Shown here piece after piece: positions 1 through 6,973 of a stretch of 7,649 nucleotides of DNA. The position numbers and the translations under genes are program-made. Under the pieces are notes generated by a model, which was not told the DNA's origin, made no database searches, and worked only from the letters and a program-made list of their open reading frames with translations. The stretch lies in contig DCIF01000118.1 in NCBI GenBank assembly GCA_002315795.1, forward strand, positions 7,562-15,210, given 5' to 3'. Numbering within the stretch: position 1 is the stretch's first letter; the number at the start of each line of letters is the position of its first letter. The stretch comes from Bacteroidales bacterium UBA1733. GTDB taxonomy: Bacteria > Bacteroidota > Bacteroidia > Bacteroidales > UBA3663.

Positions 1-288
1 CTGCTGACGGTGATAAGCCGAAAGCTGCTGTAAGGCGGTCAATACATCCGGAACGAGGAAATAACCACCCTGCAGGCCTTCCTTACCCGTCTGCACGTCT
101 GCAGGAATCACAGAAGCATCGTCGATGACGGCCAATGCAGCACCTTTCTGCAACACCTCTGTGGCATACTGATTGCCATCAAAATGTTCTCCTTTGAAAG
201 CAAAGAAGATCTGTCCGTCTTCTACCTTACGACTGTCGGTCGTGATACTTGGATGTTCAAGGTAAACCTTATATAGAGACTCGATCAT
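1..288 (-). CDS. murF: MurF, UDP-MurNAc-tripeptide--D-Ala-D-Ala ligase, N-terminal 96 residues (3' end outside window)
   Basis: MurF is the cytoplasmic ATP-dependent ligase that adds D-Ala-D-Ala to UDP-MurNAc-tripeptide, the last soluble step in making the peptidoglycan precursor. Only the N-terminal uridine-nucleotide-binding domain is visible. It begins MIESLYKVYLEHPSITTDSR and carries the TDSRKV segment (about residues 17-22) and FFAFKGEHFDGNQY (about 28-41), both characteristic of Mur ligase N-terminal domains and closest to Bacteroidales MurF as I recall them. The ATP-binding and C-terminal domains lie beyond base 1, so the ligase signature itself cannot be checked. The ATG at 286-288 lies two bases after the stop of the NlpC/P60 gene (TGATTATG), which suggests translational coupling. 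A short segment around residues 73-80 (QTGKEGLQ) seems longer than in relatives I remember. MurE or another Mur ligase is the main alternative, but the motif spacing favours MurF. Confidence 0.85.
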   Translation of the reverse strand, partial: MIESLYKVYLEHPSITTDSRKVEDGQIFFAFKGEHFDGNQYATEVLQKGAALAVIDDASVIPADVQTGKEGLQGGYFLVPDVLTALQQLSAYHRQQ

Positions 289-290
289 AA

Positions 291-1112
291 TCAGAAATAC
301 TTATTGATTTTCAAAAGGTAATGTGTCATCTCCTGGCGCTGCAGGTTCCAGATACCCTCACGACGCAGTTCATCGAAGTGCAGATATCCACTCACATGCA
401 GTATGCGACCATTCTCAGCTATCAGTCCGACGTGCGAAATCTTATCGCTTCCCTCCTGTGAAGAGAAGAATGCCAGATCACCTGCAGAAGCATCGTCAAA
501 AGCTACCTCCGAACCTACCATAGCCTGCTGCGAAGCATCACGCGGCAGACTGATACCGATGAAGCGGAACAGCGTCTGTGTAAAGCCTGAACAATCGACG
601 CCAAAAGCCGCTGTACCACCCCAGAGATAAGGCGTATTGAGCAACATCTGAGCCTGCTGCAACAGAAATTTTGACAGTGCCTTGCGCGACATAGAGTTAG
701 CGTGCACCGGATTAACATAGCTCATGGCTGGCAGATCGAAACGTACGCCATGCATGCGGAAAGTAATTCCCGTGTCATCCATGTCGAAGATACGGCTACC
801 CCACGAGAGATGAGCACTACCCGACTGTCCCTGTTCTGTACGCTGCACTGCATTGAAAGGCAGACGCAACAGCAGCGCATTGCTGGCCTCATGGACATAA
901 TGCTCGTATTCTGCTTGTTCAATCACCGTAGCGGTCTTCCAGTCAATCCAGCCTTCATAGCCGTCACAGTCGCGCACGATGTAGTACCAGCGTGGCTCTT
1001 CCTTCAGGATCTGAAATGTATCACCAAAGAGCAGCTGACTGATCATCTCAGAGGTCTCTGAGGCTGTAGCTCGCATCGGGATATAAGGTTGCAGACAAAT
1101 CGCGTATTTCAT
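291..1112 (-). CDS. SH3b + NlpC/P60 murein peptide hydrolase (YkfC-like gamma-D-Glu-diamino acid endopeptidase)
   Basis: This 273-residue protein resembles the YkfC/DPP-VI group of NlpC/P60 cysteine peptidases, which cut the gamma-D-Glu-diamino acid bond of murein peptides that have a free N-terminal L-Ala. Residues 1-65 form an SH3b-like domain (LLFGDTFQILKEEPRWYYI, then GYEGWID), a second SH3-like stretch covers about 75-135, and the catalytic domain covers about 145-273. The catalytic set is Cys174 in GVDCSGF, His227 in ISHVGLI and His239 in ILHVSGY. The spacings of 53 and 12 residues match those I recall for Bacillus cereus YkfC, and Asp192 in PRDAS sits where that enzyme holds the substrate amino group. 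No signal peptide is visible, because the N-terminus runs straight into the first SH3 strand, so a cytoplasmic role in recycling is likely. It starts 20 bases after mutL stops and ends two bases before murF. Exact substrate specificity is inferred. Confidence 0.88.
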   Translation of the reverse strand: MKYAICLQPYIPMRATASETSEMISQLLFGDTFQILKEEPRWYYIVRDCDGYEGWIDWKTATVIEQAEYEHYVHEASNALLLRLPFNAVQRTEQGQSGSAHLSWGSRIFDMDDTGITFRMHGVRFDLPAMSYVNPVHANSMSRKALSKFLLQQAQMLLNTPYLWGGTAAFGVDCSGFTQTLFRFIGISLPRDASQQAMVGSEVAFDDASAGDLAFFSSQEGSDKISHVGLIAENGRILHVSGYLHFDELRREGIWNLQRQEMTHYLLKINKYF

Positions 1113-1132
1113 ATTTTTCTTATCATCATGTA

Positions 1133-3043
1133 TTATAGGAATGATGCCAGAGCATCGGAATTTATCAAAGTCATCACAGGGTGTCCATCCGGAGTCCGCT
1201 GATGTTCAGTCAGCGACATCAGACTATCTACCAGTTGCGTCATCTCCTCTTCATTGAGCGACCTTCCGTAAGGGATGGCCTGTGCCTGCGACAGACGCAG
1301 TGCCAGACGCGAATCCATGGCATCGCTCACCGCATGGACTTCATCTTTGGCCACTTCTATCATCTGGCTGATCAGCTCATGGATATTGACCGAGTTCTCG
1401 AGCGTAGCAGGCTTACCATTGACGGCAAAACTGCCTCCACCTAAGCTGTCGATCTCAAAGCCGAGGTAACGCAACTCCGGGAGTATCGTCTCCAAATGCG
1501 GCACATCTGCCGGTGCTACCTCTACGATCTCAGGAAACAATTCATGCTGCGAGAATCCCTGTCTGTGTCTGATCTGCTGGTGATAACGGTCATACAACAC
1601 ACACAGATGCGCTCTGTGCTGATCGATGAGGGTCATACCCTGTCGGTTGCCAGTCACGATATACTTGCCAGCTACCTGCAGATAGGTGACCCTGCGCTGT
1701 GTGGTAGTCTGACTCACCTCGGTCACCAGATCAAGCGCACTCGGTATCGTCTCAAAACCCGGTTCTGTTGTCGAATCGAGACGCGACACGAATTCATCCT
1801 GTGCGATACGAGAAGGCATCTCCTCATCAATGCGCGATGGCATCTCTATCTCCTGAGCCATACGTGACGGCTTCTCTGATGCGAAATCCTCGTAGAGCGA
1901 TTCCCAATGATCGGCCGACTTCATCCTGAATGGATTGTAGTCGCTGCTGTATTGTGGTTTCGGTTCAGTCGCCTTACCATCAGTCACCGTAGTTCGTGTG
2001 TATGCAGGGATAATCTCCGGAGCATCGGCCTGATCAAAGTCTATAGCAGGAATGGCATTATATTTCCCTAACGCTTCACGGATCGTAGCCATAAGGATGT
2101 GCCAGCGTGCCGGTTCGTTCTCGAACTTGATCTCGGTCTTGGTCGGATGTATATTGACATCGATCGTCTGCGGATCTACCTTCAGATAGATGAAATAGTT
2201 CGGCTGACTGCCTTCGGGTATCAGGTCCTGATAGCACTCCATGACCGCCTTATGGAAATAAGGATGCTTCATATAACGGTCGTTGACAAAGAAGTACTGC
2301 AGTGCGCCTTTCTTGCGCGAACCCTCAGGAGCACAGACGAAGCCAGAGATGTGCAACAGGTCATTATCTACCGAGAGTGGCAATAACTGTTCGTCCAGAC
2401 TCTTACTAAAAAGCTGTATGATACGCTGCTTATGACTACCACTGGTGAGCTGCAACAACTGTGTATCGTTGTGAATCACCGTGATCTCGACATTCGGATT
2501 AGCCAGCGCCACATGCTGTATCTCGGTCATAATGTTCGAAAGCTCCGTCTGATTGCTCTTCAGGAACTTACGTCTTGCCGGCACGTTGAAGAAAAGGTTA
2601 CGCACCTGAAAGTTGGCACCTACCGGACAAGCACAGACCTCCTGACGCGTCAGCTGACTGCCTGCAATGGCAATCACCACACCCGTCTCATCCTGCATAC
2701 GTCTGGTACGAAGCTCCACCTCTGCCACCGCAGCGATCGAAGCCAGCGCTTCTCCTCGGAAACCCATCGTATGCAGATCGAACAGATCGGCCGCGTTCTG
2801 AATCTTGCTCGTAGCATGTTTCTCGAACGCCATACGCGCATCGGTCACACTCATACCTGAGCCATTGTCTATTACCTGTATCAGTTCCCTACCCGCTTCG
2901 CGCAAGATCACCTGCACCTGAGTAGCATGCGCGTCGATAGCGTTCTCAAGGAGCTCCTTGATAACACTTGCCGGACGTTGCACCACCTCTCCAGCAGCAA
3001 TCTGGTTGGCGACACTATCGGGTAAAAGATGTATAATATCCAT
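1133..3043 (-). CDS. mutL: DNA mismatch repair protein MutL
   Basis: MutL is the ATPase that couples mismatch recognition by MutS to strand removal. The 636-residue protein has normal length. The N-terminal GHKL ATPase domain (about 1-330) is intact: Glu30 and Asn34 in KELLENAIDA, Asp59 in DNGSG, GFRGEALASI at 94-103, and the DVNIHPTKTEIKF segment at 295-307. A poorly conserved linker (about 335-445) contains PSR repeats. The C-terminal dimerisation domain (about 450-636) includes QHELFP at 499-504, a good match to the QxxL[IF]P sliding-clamp motif of MutL proteins. The endonuclease residues are degenerate: the DQHAxxE motif reads DQHRAHL (474-480), the ACxxAIxA helix has no Cys (about 580-590), and CPHGRP reads TPDGHP (617-622). 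The ATG follows the stop of the upstream gene by eight bases, with no Shine-Dalgarno. Gene identity is secure, while loss of nicking activity is inference. Confidence 0.97.
   Translation of the reverse strand: MDIIHLLPDSVANQIAAGEVVQRPASVIKELLENAIDAHATQVQVILREAGRELIQVIDNGSGMSVTDARMAFEKHATSKIQNAADLFDLHTMGFRGEALASIAAVAEVELRTRRMQDETGVVIAIAGSQLTRQEVCACPVGANFQVRNLFFNVPARRKFLKSNQTELSNIMTEIQHVALANPNVEITVIHNDTQLLQLTSGSHKQRIIQLFSKSLDEQLLPLSVDNDLLHISGFVCAPEGSRKKGALQYFFVNDRYMKHPYFHKAVMECYQDLIPEGSQPNYFIYLKVDPQTIDVNIHPTKTEIKFENEPARWHILMATIREALGKYNAIPAIDFDQADAPEIIPAYTRTTVTDGKATEPKPQYSSDYNPFRMKSADHWESLYEDFASEKPSRMAQEIEMPSRIDEEMPSRIAQDEFVSRLDSTTEPGFETIPSALDLVTEVSQTTTQRRVTYLQVAGKYIVTGNRQGMTLIDQHRAHLCVLYDRYHQQIRHRQGFSQHELFPEIVEVAPADVPHLETILPELRYLGFEIDSLGGGSFAVNGKPATLENSVNIHELISQMIEVAKDEVHAVSDAMDSRLALRLSQAQAIPYGRSLNEEEMTQLVDSLMSLTEHQRTPDGHPVMTLINSDALASFL
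1778..1870 (-). repeat. Degenerate PSR repeat in the MutL linker
   Basis: Residues 392-422 of MutL contain PSRMAQE, MPSRIDEE, MPSRIAQDE and a diverged VSRLD. The three PSR copies use different codons (CCG TCA CGT, CCA TCG CGC, CCT TCT CGT), so similarity is better kept at the protein than at the DNA level. The segment lies in the flexible linker between the ATPase and dimerisation domains. Its function is unknown. Confidence 0.6.
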
Positions 3044-3051
3044 TCAGAAGA

Positions 3052-3354
3052 TTACTTGATCAGATAATAGAAAATGATACAGAGCAGAATCAGCGCCACA
3101 CCCAACTTCACATAACGGTTGTTACGTGTAGAACCCTCTTCCTCATCGCGTTCCTTACGGCGCTTCAGATGCTTGGTTCCTTCGATAAACGTACCACGTA
3201 TCACCTCCTCAGCCTTCAGTTCCTCGTCTGGCAATTCACCCATTTCGCGCTTCACTTTACGCACACGGGCCTCAAGCCACTCCTTACGTTCGTTGCTGAA
3301 GTAAGGCTTACGCTCAAATCGCTTCGGTTTATTGGTAGTAAATATCGTTGCCAT
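3052..3354 (-). CDS. Small charged protein with a C-terminal membrane segment, function unknown
   Basis: I do not recognise a named family for this 100-residue protein. It begins MATIFTTNKPKRFERKPYFS. Residues 10-75 are very rich in Lys, Arg and Glu (for example ERKEWLEARVRKVKREMGE and KHLKRRKERDEEEG) and look helical, perhaps coiled-coil. Residues about 82-98 (VKLGVALILLCIIFYYL) form a single hydrophobic segment almost at the C-terminus, followed only by IK. There is no N-terminal signal peptide, so a tail-anchored inner-membrane protein with a cytoplasmic basic domain is the simplest reading. It lies 58 bases after the OstA-like gene and eight bases before mutL, in the same direction. A similar small ORF at this place in other Bacteroidales is my recollection and has not been checked. 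The ATG at 3352-3354 is the only start that keeps the whole conserved-looking N-terminus. It has no SD sequence. Confidence 0.8.
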   Translation of the reverse strand: MATIFTTNKPKRFERKPYFSNERKEWLEARVRKVKREMGELPDEELKAEEVIRGTFIEGTKHLKRRKERDEEEGSTRNNRYVKLGVALILLCIIFYYLIK

Positions 3355-3412
3355 AGATCCTTGTTACTTGATATTTGATCTCTGCTATTTGATCTTTAAT
3401 TTTTGCCAAAGG
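3355..3412 (-). promoter_or_regulatory. AT-rich leader with a short direct repeat, upstream of the small membrane protein gene
   Basis: This 58-base gap is the longest in the window. Read on the minus strand, AGATCAAATA occurs twice, 14 bases apart (plus-strand 3372-3381 and 3386-3395), followed by AACAAGGATCT just before the ATG. I find no Bacteroidetes -7 box (TAnnTTTG) and no hairpin with a T-run on the coding strand, so neither a promoter nor a terminator can be claimed. Modules of this leader recur before the SurA-like gene. Confidence 0.35.
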
Positions 3413-5563
3413 CTAATAGCCATTTAGCTCATCATCATCGAAAAGTTTCACCGGTATCACTATATCCTCTTCCTTGATGCTAACACCCTTCAGGACATCC
3501 TCGGGACTCTTCGGTCGCAGATAAGACATCCAGCGGAAACCATCCAGATATAGAATGTCATCGGTCACCAACTGTATAGGCGTCAGCGAACCTACCACAT
3601 TCGGCCAGAGCAACAGCTTATCCATACGCTGATCCTTAAACCAGACCTTCAGGTAATTACCTACCATCTGGTTCAGTCCGATCATCGACTTGTCCTTTTC
3701 CTCAGGATAGTAGATAATCTGCACATTGCCATTCAGATCCATCTGTCTGATCTTTCCCTGTTCGAAATAGCAGATCAGGTCATTACCAGAGATCTGATCG
3801 TAGTGCAGCGTATCGATACGCACCTTAGCACGCTGATTCTCTGTGAGCGTATCCATATCTACGGTCAACGACTCATCATGACTCTGTGTCAGGAAAGCAT
3901 TCGGATTGATCATCGCACGTCTGATACCACCCTTCAGCACAATGGCTTTGATCGTATCACCCGTGATCTGATATTGGTTGTTCCACATCACCGGATTACC
4001 CACAAACGTGGCCAGCGTATCACGCACCGAGTAGATCAATGAGTCACAGACTCCCTGCAGATCGCTGCGATAATAGCGCACACCATGATAAGCCTCCATG
4101 AAACGCAGTGTATCATTATGCGCTGGCGTGATGCTCTTGATGCGACGCTTTGGCTCCTCCTTCTTAGCTTTCTTTCCAGCTTTCTCTTTCTTCGATTTCT
4201 GCTTTACCGACTTAATATCTTCCAGGGGTTCTTCGATCTTCGATTCTACGGCTTCTGGCGCAATAATAGAGGGTATTGAGTCAACGGCTACATCAGGAAT
4301 AGAATCCATGGCCACTGCTGGAATAGAATCCATGACCAATGCCGGTATTGAATCCATGACCACAGCTGGAATTGAATCCATGGCCACATCTGGAATTGAA
4401 TCCTTAACCAAAGCAGCTACAGAATCCTGCATCAATGCAGGCAGACTATCCAGTTCTTCTTTGATGGTATTTTCATCGTCGAAATAGATCGTATCGGCCT
4501 TAGCCAACTGATTGACGATACAATAGGCTCTCAGCGTATCTGCATGCAGATAGAGCGTATCTCCATTGCTATACTCCATCGCTAAAGCATGTCCTGTCAC
4601 GAAACCGCTCTGCGGAATGGAATCATTGTCGATATAGAAGCCATAGTCTCCCTTCACGCTCATGAAGTCAATCGAGTCGATTGCATGGATATTACCACGT
4701 GCCTCGCCCCAGTTTTTCTTCGAGTCGTAATACATCGTATCTGCAATGGCATAACGGCCAGGAGCAGTGATGTATGAGCGTCTGAAGAGCGTAGCTTCCT
4801 CACTTTTCGTATTGAAATAGCCACGTCGTGTGTGGATTACCGTACTGTCTTTCAGAATACGCGACGGACCTAACACCGTAGCCAGACTCTGTGCGAAGTC
4901 ATAACGCAACGTATCGCTGTAGAGATAGTGTGTAGGCACCAGATGCTTGTCATCGGGATCATAGACATGAGGTGGCATACCACCGAGGGCTTTCCACACC
5001 GAGTCGCGCTGATACACACGTCCCTGTACGTCAAACTGAAAGAAAGCCTCCTGCGAATTCGGATAATACCAGCCAATCTGACTACGCAGATGCACCAGCG
5101 AATCGACCATCACTCCCGTCTCAGGATACTGCGCCTCTCCGATCTCACGGTCGTAGGTCAGATAGTCTGTATAGAGATGCGTATTGCTCTTGGTCTTCTT
5201 CGAGCGATGGATCATGTGTACGTTGTCATACAGCTGACCATACATCGTGTCTCCGTTATAGTCGAGCGAGTCACAGTACAGGAAGAGCGTATCTCCCTGC
5301 TCCATTCTCACCTTACCGAAAGCGCTCATCGAATTACTGCTCTGGTAGAAATAGGCAGAGTCGCAATACATGTAGCAACCTTCCTGACGGAACTTCACAT
5401 CGCCTCTCAGCGTCTGTCGCTCTGAATCGGCCGCTTTACTCAGTGTATTGGCATGCAGCAAATGTAACATCTTCCGCTGCTTATCAGAGTCGTCTTTCTT
5501 CTGTTGCGCGAAAGAGGTTACCATTGCCACCAGGGCCAAGAGGATACAGAGATATTTCTTCAT
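3413..5563 (-). CDS. OstA/LptA-like periplasmic protein with repeat and lysine-rich insert
   Basis: This 716-residue exported protein belongs to the OstA/LptA-like family of Bacteroidetes. Members of the wider LptA/LptD-N family form beta-taco bridges that carry lipopolysaccharide from inner to outer membrane. The signal peptide is MKKYLCILLALVAMVTSFAQ, with likely cleavage near residue 19-20. Repeated strand signatures follow (LRGDVKFRQEGCYMYCDSA, YGQLYDNVHM, LYSDTLRYD, AIADTMYYDSK, GDTLYLHADTLRAY), typical of an OstA fold spanning about 30-365. Residues 380-435 are DSIPxxxM repeats, 451-477 are lysine-rich, and a second OstA-like region covers about 480-670 (YYRSDLQGVCDSLIYS, ITGDTIKA). I chose the start at 5561-5563 because it gives a clean signal peptide and overlaps the upstream stop by one base. 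An in-frame ATG eight codons earlier would put MGTAARRV before the signal. A true role in LPS transport is family inference. Confidence 0.86.
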   Translation of the reverse strand: MKKYLCILLALVAMVTSFAQQKKDDSDKQRKMLHLLHANTLSKAADSERQTLRGDVKFRQEGCYMYCDSAYFYQSSNSMSAFGKVRMEQGDTLFLYCDSLDYNGDTMYGQLYDNVHMIHRSKKTKSNTHLYTDYLTYDREIGEAQYPETGVMVDSLVHLRSQIGWYYPNSQEAFFQFDVQGRVYQRDSVWKALGGMPPHVYDPDDKHLVPTHYLYSDTLRYDFAQSLATVLGPSRILKDSTVIHTRRGYFNTKSEEATLFRRSYITAPGRYAIADTMYYDSKKNWGEARGNIHAIDSIDFMSVKGDYGFYIDNDSIPQSGFVTGHALAMEYSNGDTLYLHADTLRAYCIVNQLAKADTIYFDDENTIKEELDSLPALMQDSVAALVKDSIPDVAMDSIPAVVMDSIPALVMDSIPAVAMDSIPDVAVDSIPSIIAPEAVESKIEEPLEDIKSVKQKSKKEKAGKKAKKEEPKRRIKSITPAHNDTLRFMEAYHGVRYYRSDLQGVCDSLIYSVRDTLATFVGNPVMWNNQYQITGDTIKAIVLKGGIRRAMINPNAFLTQSHDESLTVDMDTLTENQRAKVRIDTLHYDQISGNDLICYFEQGKIRQMDLNGNVQIIYYPEEKDKSMIGLNQMVGNYLKVWFKDQRMDKLLLWPNVVGSLTPIQLVTDDILYLDGFRWMSYLRPKSPEDVLKGVSIKEEDIVIPVKLFDDDELNGY
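4133..4213 (-). other. Lysine-rich stretch in the OstA-like protein
   Basis: Codons for residues 451-477 (counted from the start at 5563) encode 12 Lys and 2 Arg in 27 residues, including KQKSKKEKAGKKAKKEEPKR. It lies directly after the DSIP repeats and before the second OstA-like region, so the two make one low-complexity linker of about 100 residues. In an exported protein such a stretch might bind acidic polymers or phospholipid. This is only a suggestion. Confidence 0.6.
4259..4426 (-). repeat. 24-base tandem repeat encoding DSIPxxxM units
   Basis: Seven consecutive 24-base units encode DSVAALVK, DSIPDVAM, DSIPAVVM, DSIPALVM, DSIPAVAM, DSIPDVAV and DSIPSIIA. The second and third units differ at only two of 24 bases and the next ones at several more, while the edge units are more diverged, the usual pattern of a repeat that expands from its middle. 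The unit is a whole number of codons, so copy-number change keeps the reading frame. The repeat lies in the linker of the OstA-like protein. Confidence 0.9.
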
Positions 5564-5565
5564 CA
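5561..5565 (-). promoter_or_regulatory. TGATG stop-start overlap between SurA-like and OstA-like genes
   Basis: The stop codon of the SurA-like gene (TGA, 5565-5563) shares its last base with the ATG of the OstA-like gene (5563-5561). This arrangement usually means that the same ribosomes re-initiate, so the two proteins would be made in linked amounts. It also decides the start of the downstream gene. Confidence 0.7.
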
Positions 5566-6930
5566 CTCGTCTTGCTGCTGTCCCCAACCCGGATAAGTAA
5601 ACTCATAGTTCTCCCAGCCTGGTTTGATACGCACATAGGTCGTACGCTGCTTCTCACGAATAAATTTCTCGATGATCTCCTGATTCAGATGAGTCTGATA
5701 CATATCCTTGATCACCTGATAGTCATCATAATACGTAGCCTTGTGACCGGCAATGCGCTTCTTCAGCTTGACGATAGCCACCTGGTCGCGACTGGTCTTA
5801 GGGTCTTTCATCGAGAAAGGCTTACTGATATCGCCAACGTTCATCGAGACCACCTGACGAGCCACCTCTGCTGGAAGCTCCTCCATGGTCATACGCGCAG
5901 CACCCGAACGACTGCTGGTCATCAGACCGCCACTGTTACGTGAGTCCTTATCGTTCGAAAGATAACGTGCAGCCTCTTCGAAGGTAAACTTAGCACTGTC
6001 CAGATCCATACGCAGCGTATCCATGCGGTTACGCGCATCTGCCATCTCCTTCTGGCTCACCTTAGGAGTCAGCAGGATATGACGGAAATTAGCACGGTCA
6101 CCACGACGCTCTATCAGCTGGATGATATGGTAACCGAACTCTGTCTCTACGACTTTCGAGATCTTACCAGGCTCGGTCAACTGGAAACCTGCAGCCGAGA
6201 ACTCAGGAACGTATGCACCCTTGGCCTTAAAACCAAGCTCACCACCCATAGCGGCACTACCAGGGTCCTCACTATAGAGAATGGCCAACGTACTGAACTG
6301 GCTCTCGCCACTGTTCACACGCTGCGTAAAGTCACGAAGACGGTTCTTGATGCCGTCAATCTGCTGCTTGCTTACCTGAGGCTGCAAGGTGATGATCTGC
6401 ACCTCTACCTGTGTCTCTACAAACGGAATGCTGTCTTTCGGCAATCGCTCATAATAGCTGCGCACCTCACTGGGAGTCACCGTCACATCCTCACAGAGCT
6501 TCTGCTGCATCTGTGACTGGATGCTCTGGTTCTTGATGCCCGTACGCCATTCGCTACGCAACTGGCTCATCGGCTTCTCCAGATACTCCTCGAGCTTCTC
6601 CTTCGATCCGATCTGCGAGATGAACATATTCATCTGCGCATCTACCTGCGCCTCTACCTGCTCATCGCTCACCTCAATAGAGTCGATGATAGCCTGGTTG
6701 ATGAAAAGCTTCTGGATCGCCATCTGCTCAGGGATGATGGCATAAGGATCTCCATTGATCTTCTCACCACGATAGAGCATGTTCTTACGTTCATTCTCCA
6801 CGTCACTGCGCAGAATGGCCTCATCGCCAACCACCCAGATGATCTCGTCAATGATATTGTCAGTCTGCTGAGCCATCAGCTGCAAGCCACCCATGAGCAG
6901 CGTTGCCAAAACGGTTACAAATTTCTTCAT
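5563..6930 (-). CDS. SurA-like periplasmic peptidyl-prolyl cis-trans isomerase (parvulin type)
   Basis: This 455-residue protein is a SurA-type chaperone that would escort outer-membrane proteins through the periplasm and may catalyse prolyl isomerisation. A signal peptide is present (MKKFVTVLATLLMGGLQLMA, with likely cleavage before QQ at 21). Residues about 25-165 form the helical SurA N-terminal region, starting IIWVVGDEAILRSDVE. The first parvulin domain covers about 173-276 and has the family hallmarks: YSEDPGSAAMGGELGF (219-234) and FGYHIIQLIERRG (265-277). A second parvulin-like domain (about 279-391) starts RHILLTP, has NSGGLM at 332-337 and ends DQVAIVKLKKR, but lacks the GYHII strand, so it is probably the less active one. 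The C-terminal helix and WENYEFTYPGWG tail follow. It comes 43 bases after another PPIase-like gene and overlaps the OstA-like start. Chaperone role is family inference. The gene symbol surA is withheld because paralogues sit side by side. Confidence 0.92.
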   Translation of the reverse strand: MKKFVTVLATLLMGGLQLMAQQTDNIIDEIIWVVGDEAILRSDVENERKNMLYRGEKINGDPYAIIPEQMAIQKLFINQAIIDSIEVSDEQVEAQVDAQMNMFISQIGSKEKLEEYLEKPMSQLRSEWRTGIKNQSIQSQMQQKLCEDVTVTPSEVRSYYERLPKDSIPFVETQVEVQIITLQPQVSKQQIDGIKNRLRDFTQRVNSGESQFSTLAILYSEDPGSAAMGGELGFKAKGAYVPEFSAAGFQLTEPGKISKVVETEFGYHIIQLIERRGDRANFRHILLTPKVSQKEMADARNRMDTLRMDLDSAKFTFEEAARYLSNDKDSRNSGGLMTSSRSGAARMTMEELPAEVARQVVSMNVGDISKPFSMKDPKTSRDQVAIVKLKKRIAGHKATYYDDYQVIKDMYQTHLNQEIIEKFIREKQRTTYVRIKPGWENYEFTYPGWGQQQDE

Positions 6931-6973
6931 ATCTCTTGTTTGCTATTTATCTTTCGGTTTCAATATCGTGCCA
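6931..6973 (-). promoter_or_regulatory. Short AT-rich leader of the SurA-like gene
   Basis: On the minus strand this 43-base gap contains AAAGATAAATAGCA (plus-strand 6941-6954), then AACAAGAGAT immediately before the ATG. There is no SD sequence, as is usual in Bacteroidetes, and no recognisable promoter or terminator. The modules resemble those in the leader at 3355-3412. Confidence 0.35.

Noticed and set aside
3355..3412. Terminator or promoter in the longest gap
   Set aside because: I found no stem-loop followed by a T-run on the coding strand and no TAnnTTTG box, so only a leader with a direct repeat is reported.
4259..4426. Possible CRISPR array
   Set aside because: The 24-base units are directly adjacent without spacers, are in frame and encode a regular peptide repeat.
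4098..4487. Plus-strand frame with repeats of GIESM type
   Set aside because: This is the antisense reading of the DSIP tandem repeat. The repetitive look comes from the real gene.
5564..5587. Upstream ATG that would add MGTAARRV to the OstA-like protein
   Set aside because: It would place an extra basic stretch before the signal peptide and lies within the SurA-like gene. The ATG at 5561-5563 gives a clean signal peptide and the TGATG overlap.
4972..5943. 323-codon open frame on the plus strand crossing the SurA-like/OstA-like junction
   Set aside because: It lies antisense to two well-supported genes, its product is a Ser/Arg-rich mixture without a domain, and it is explained by the codon use of the opposite strand.
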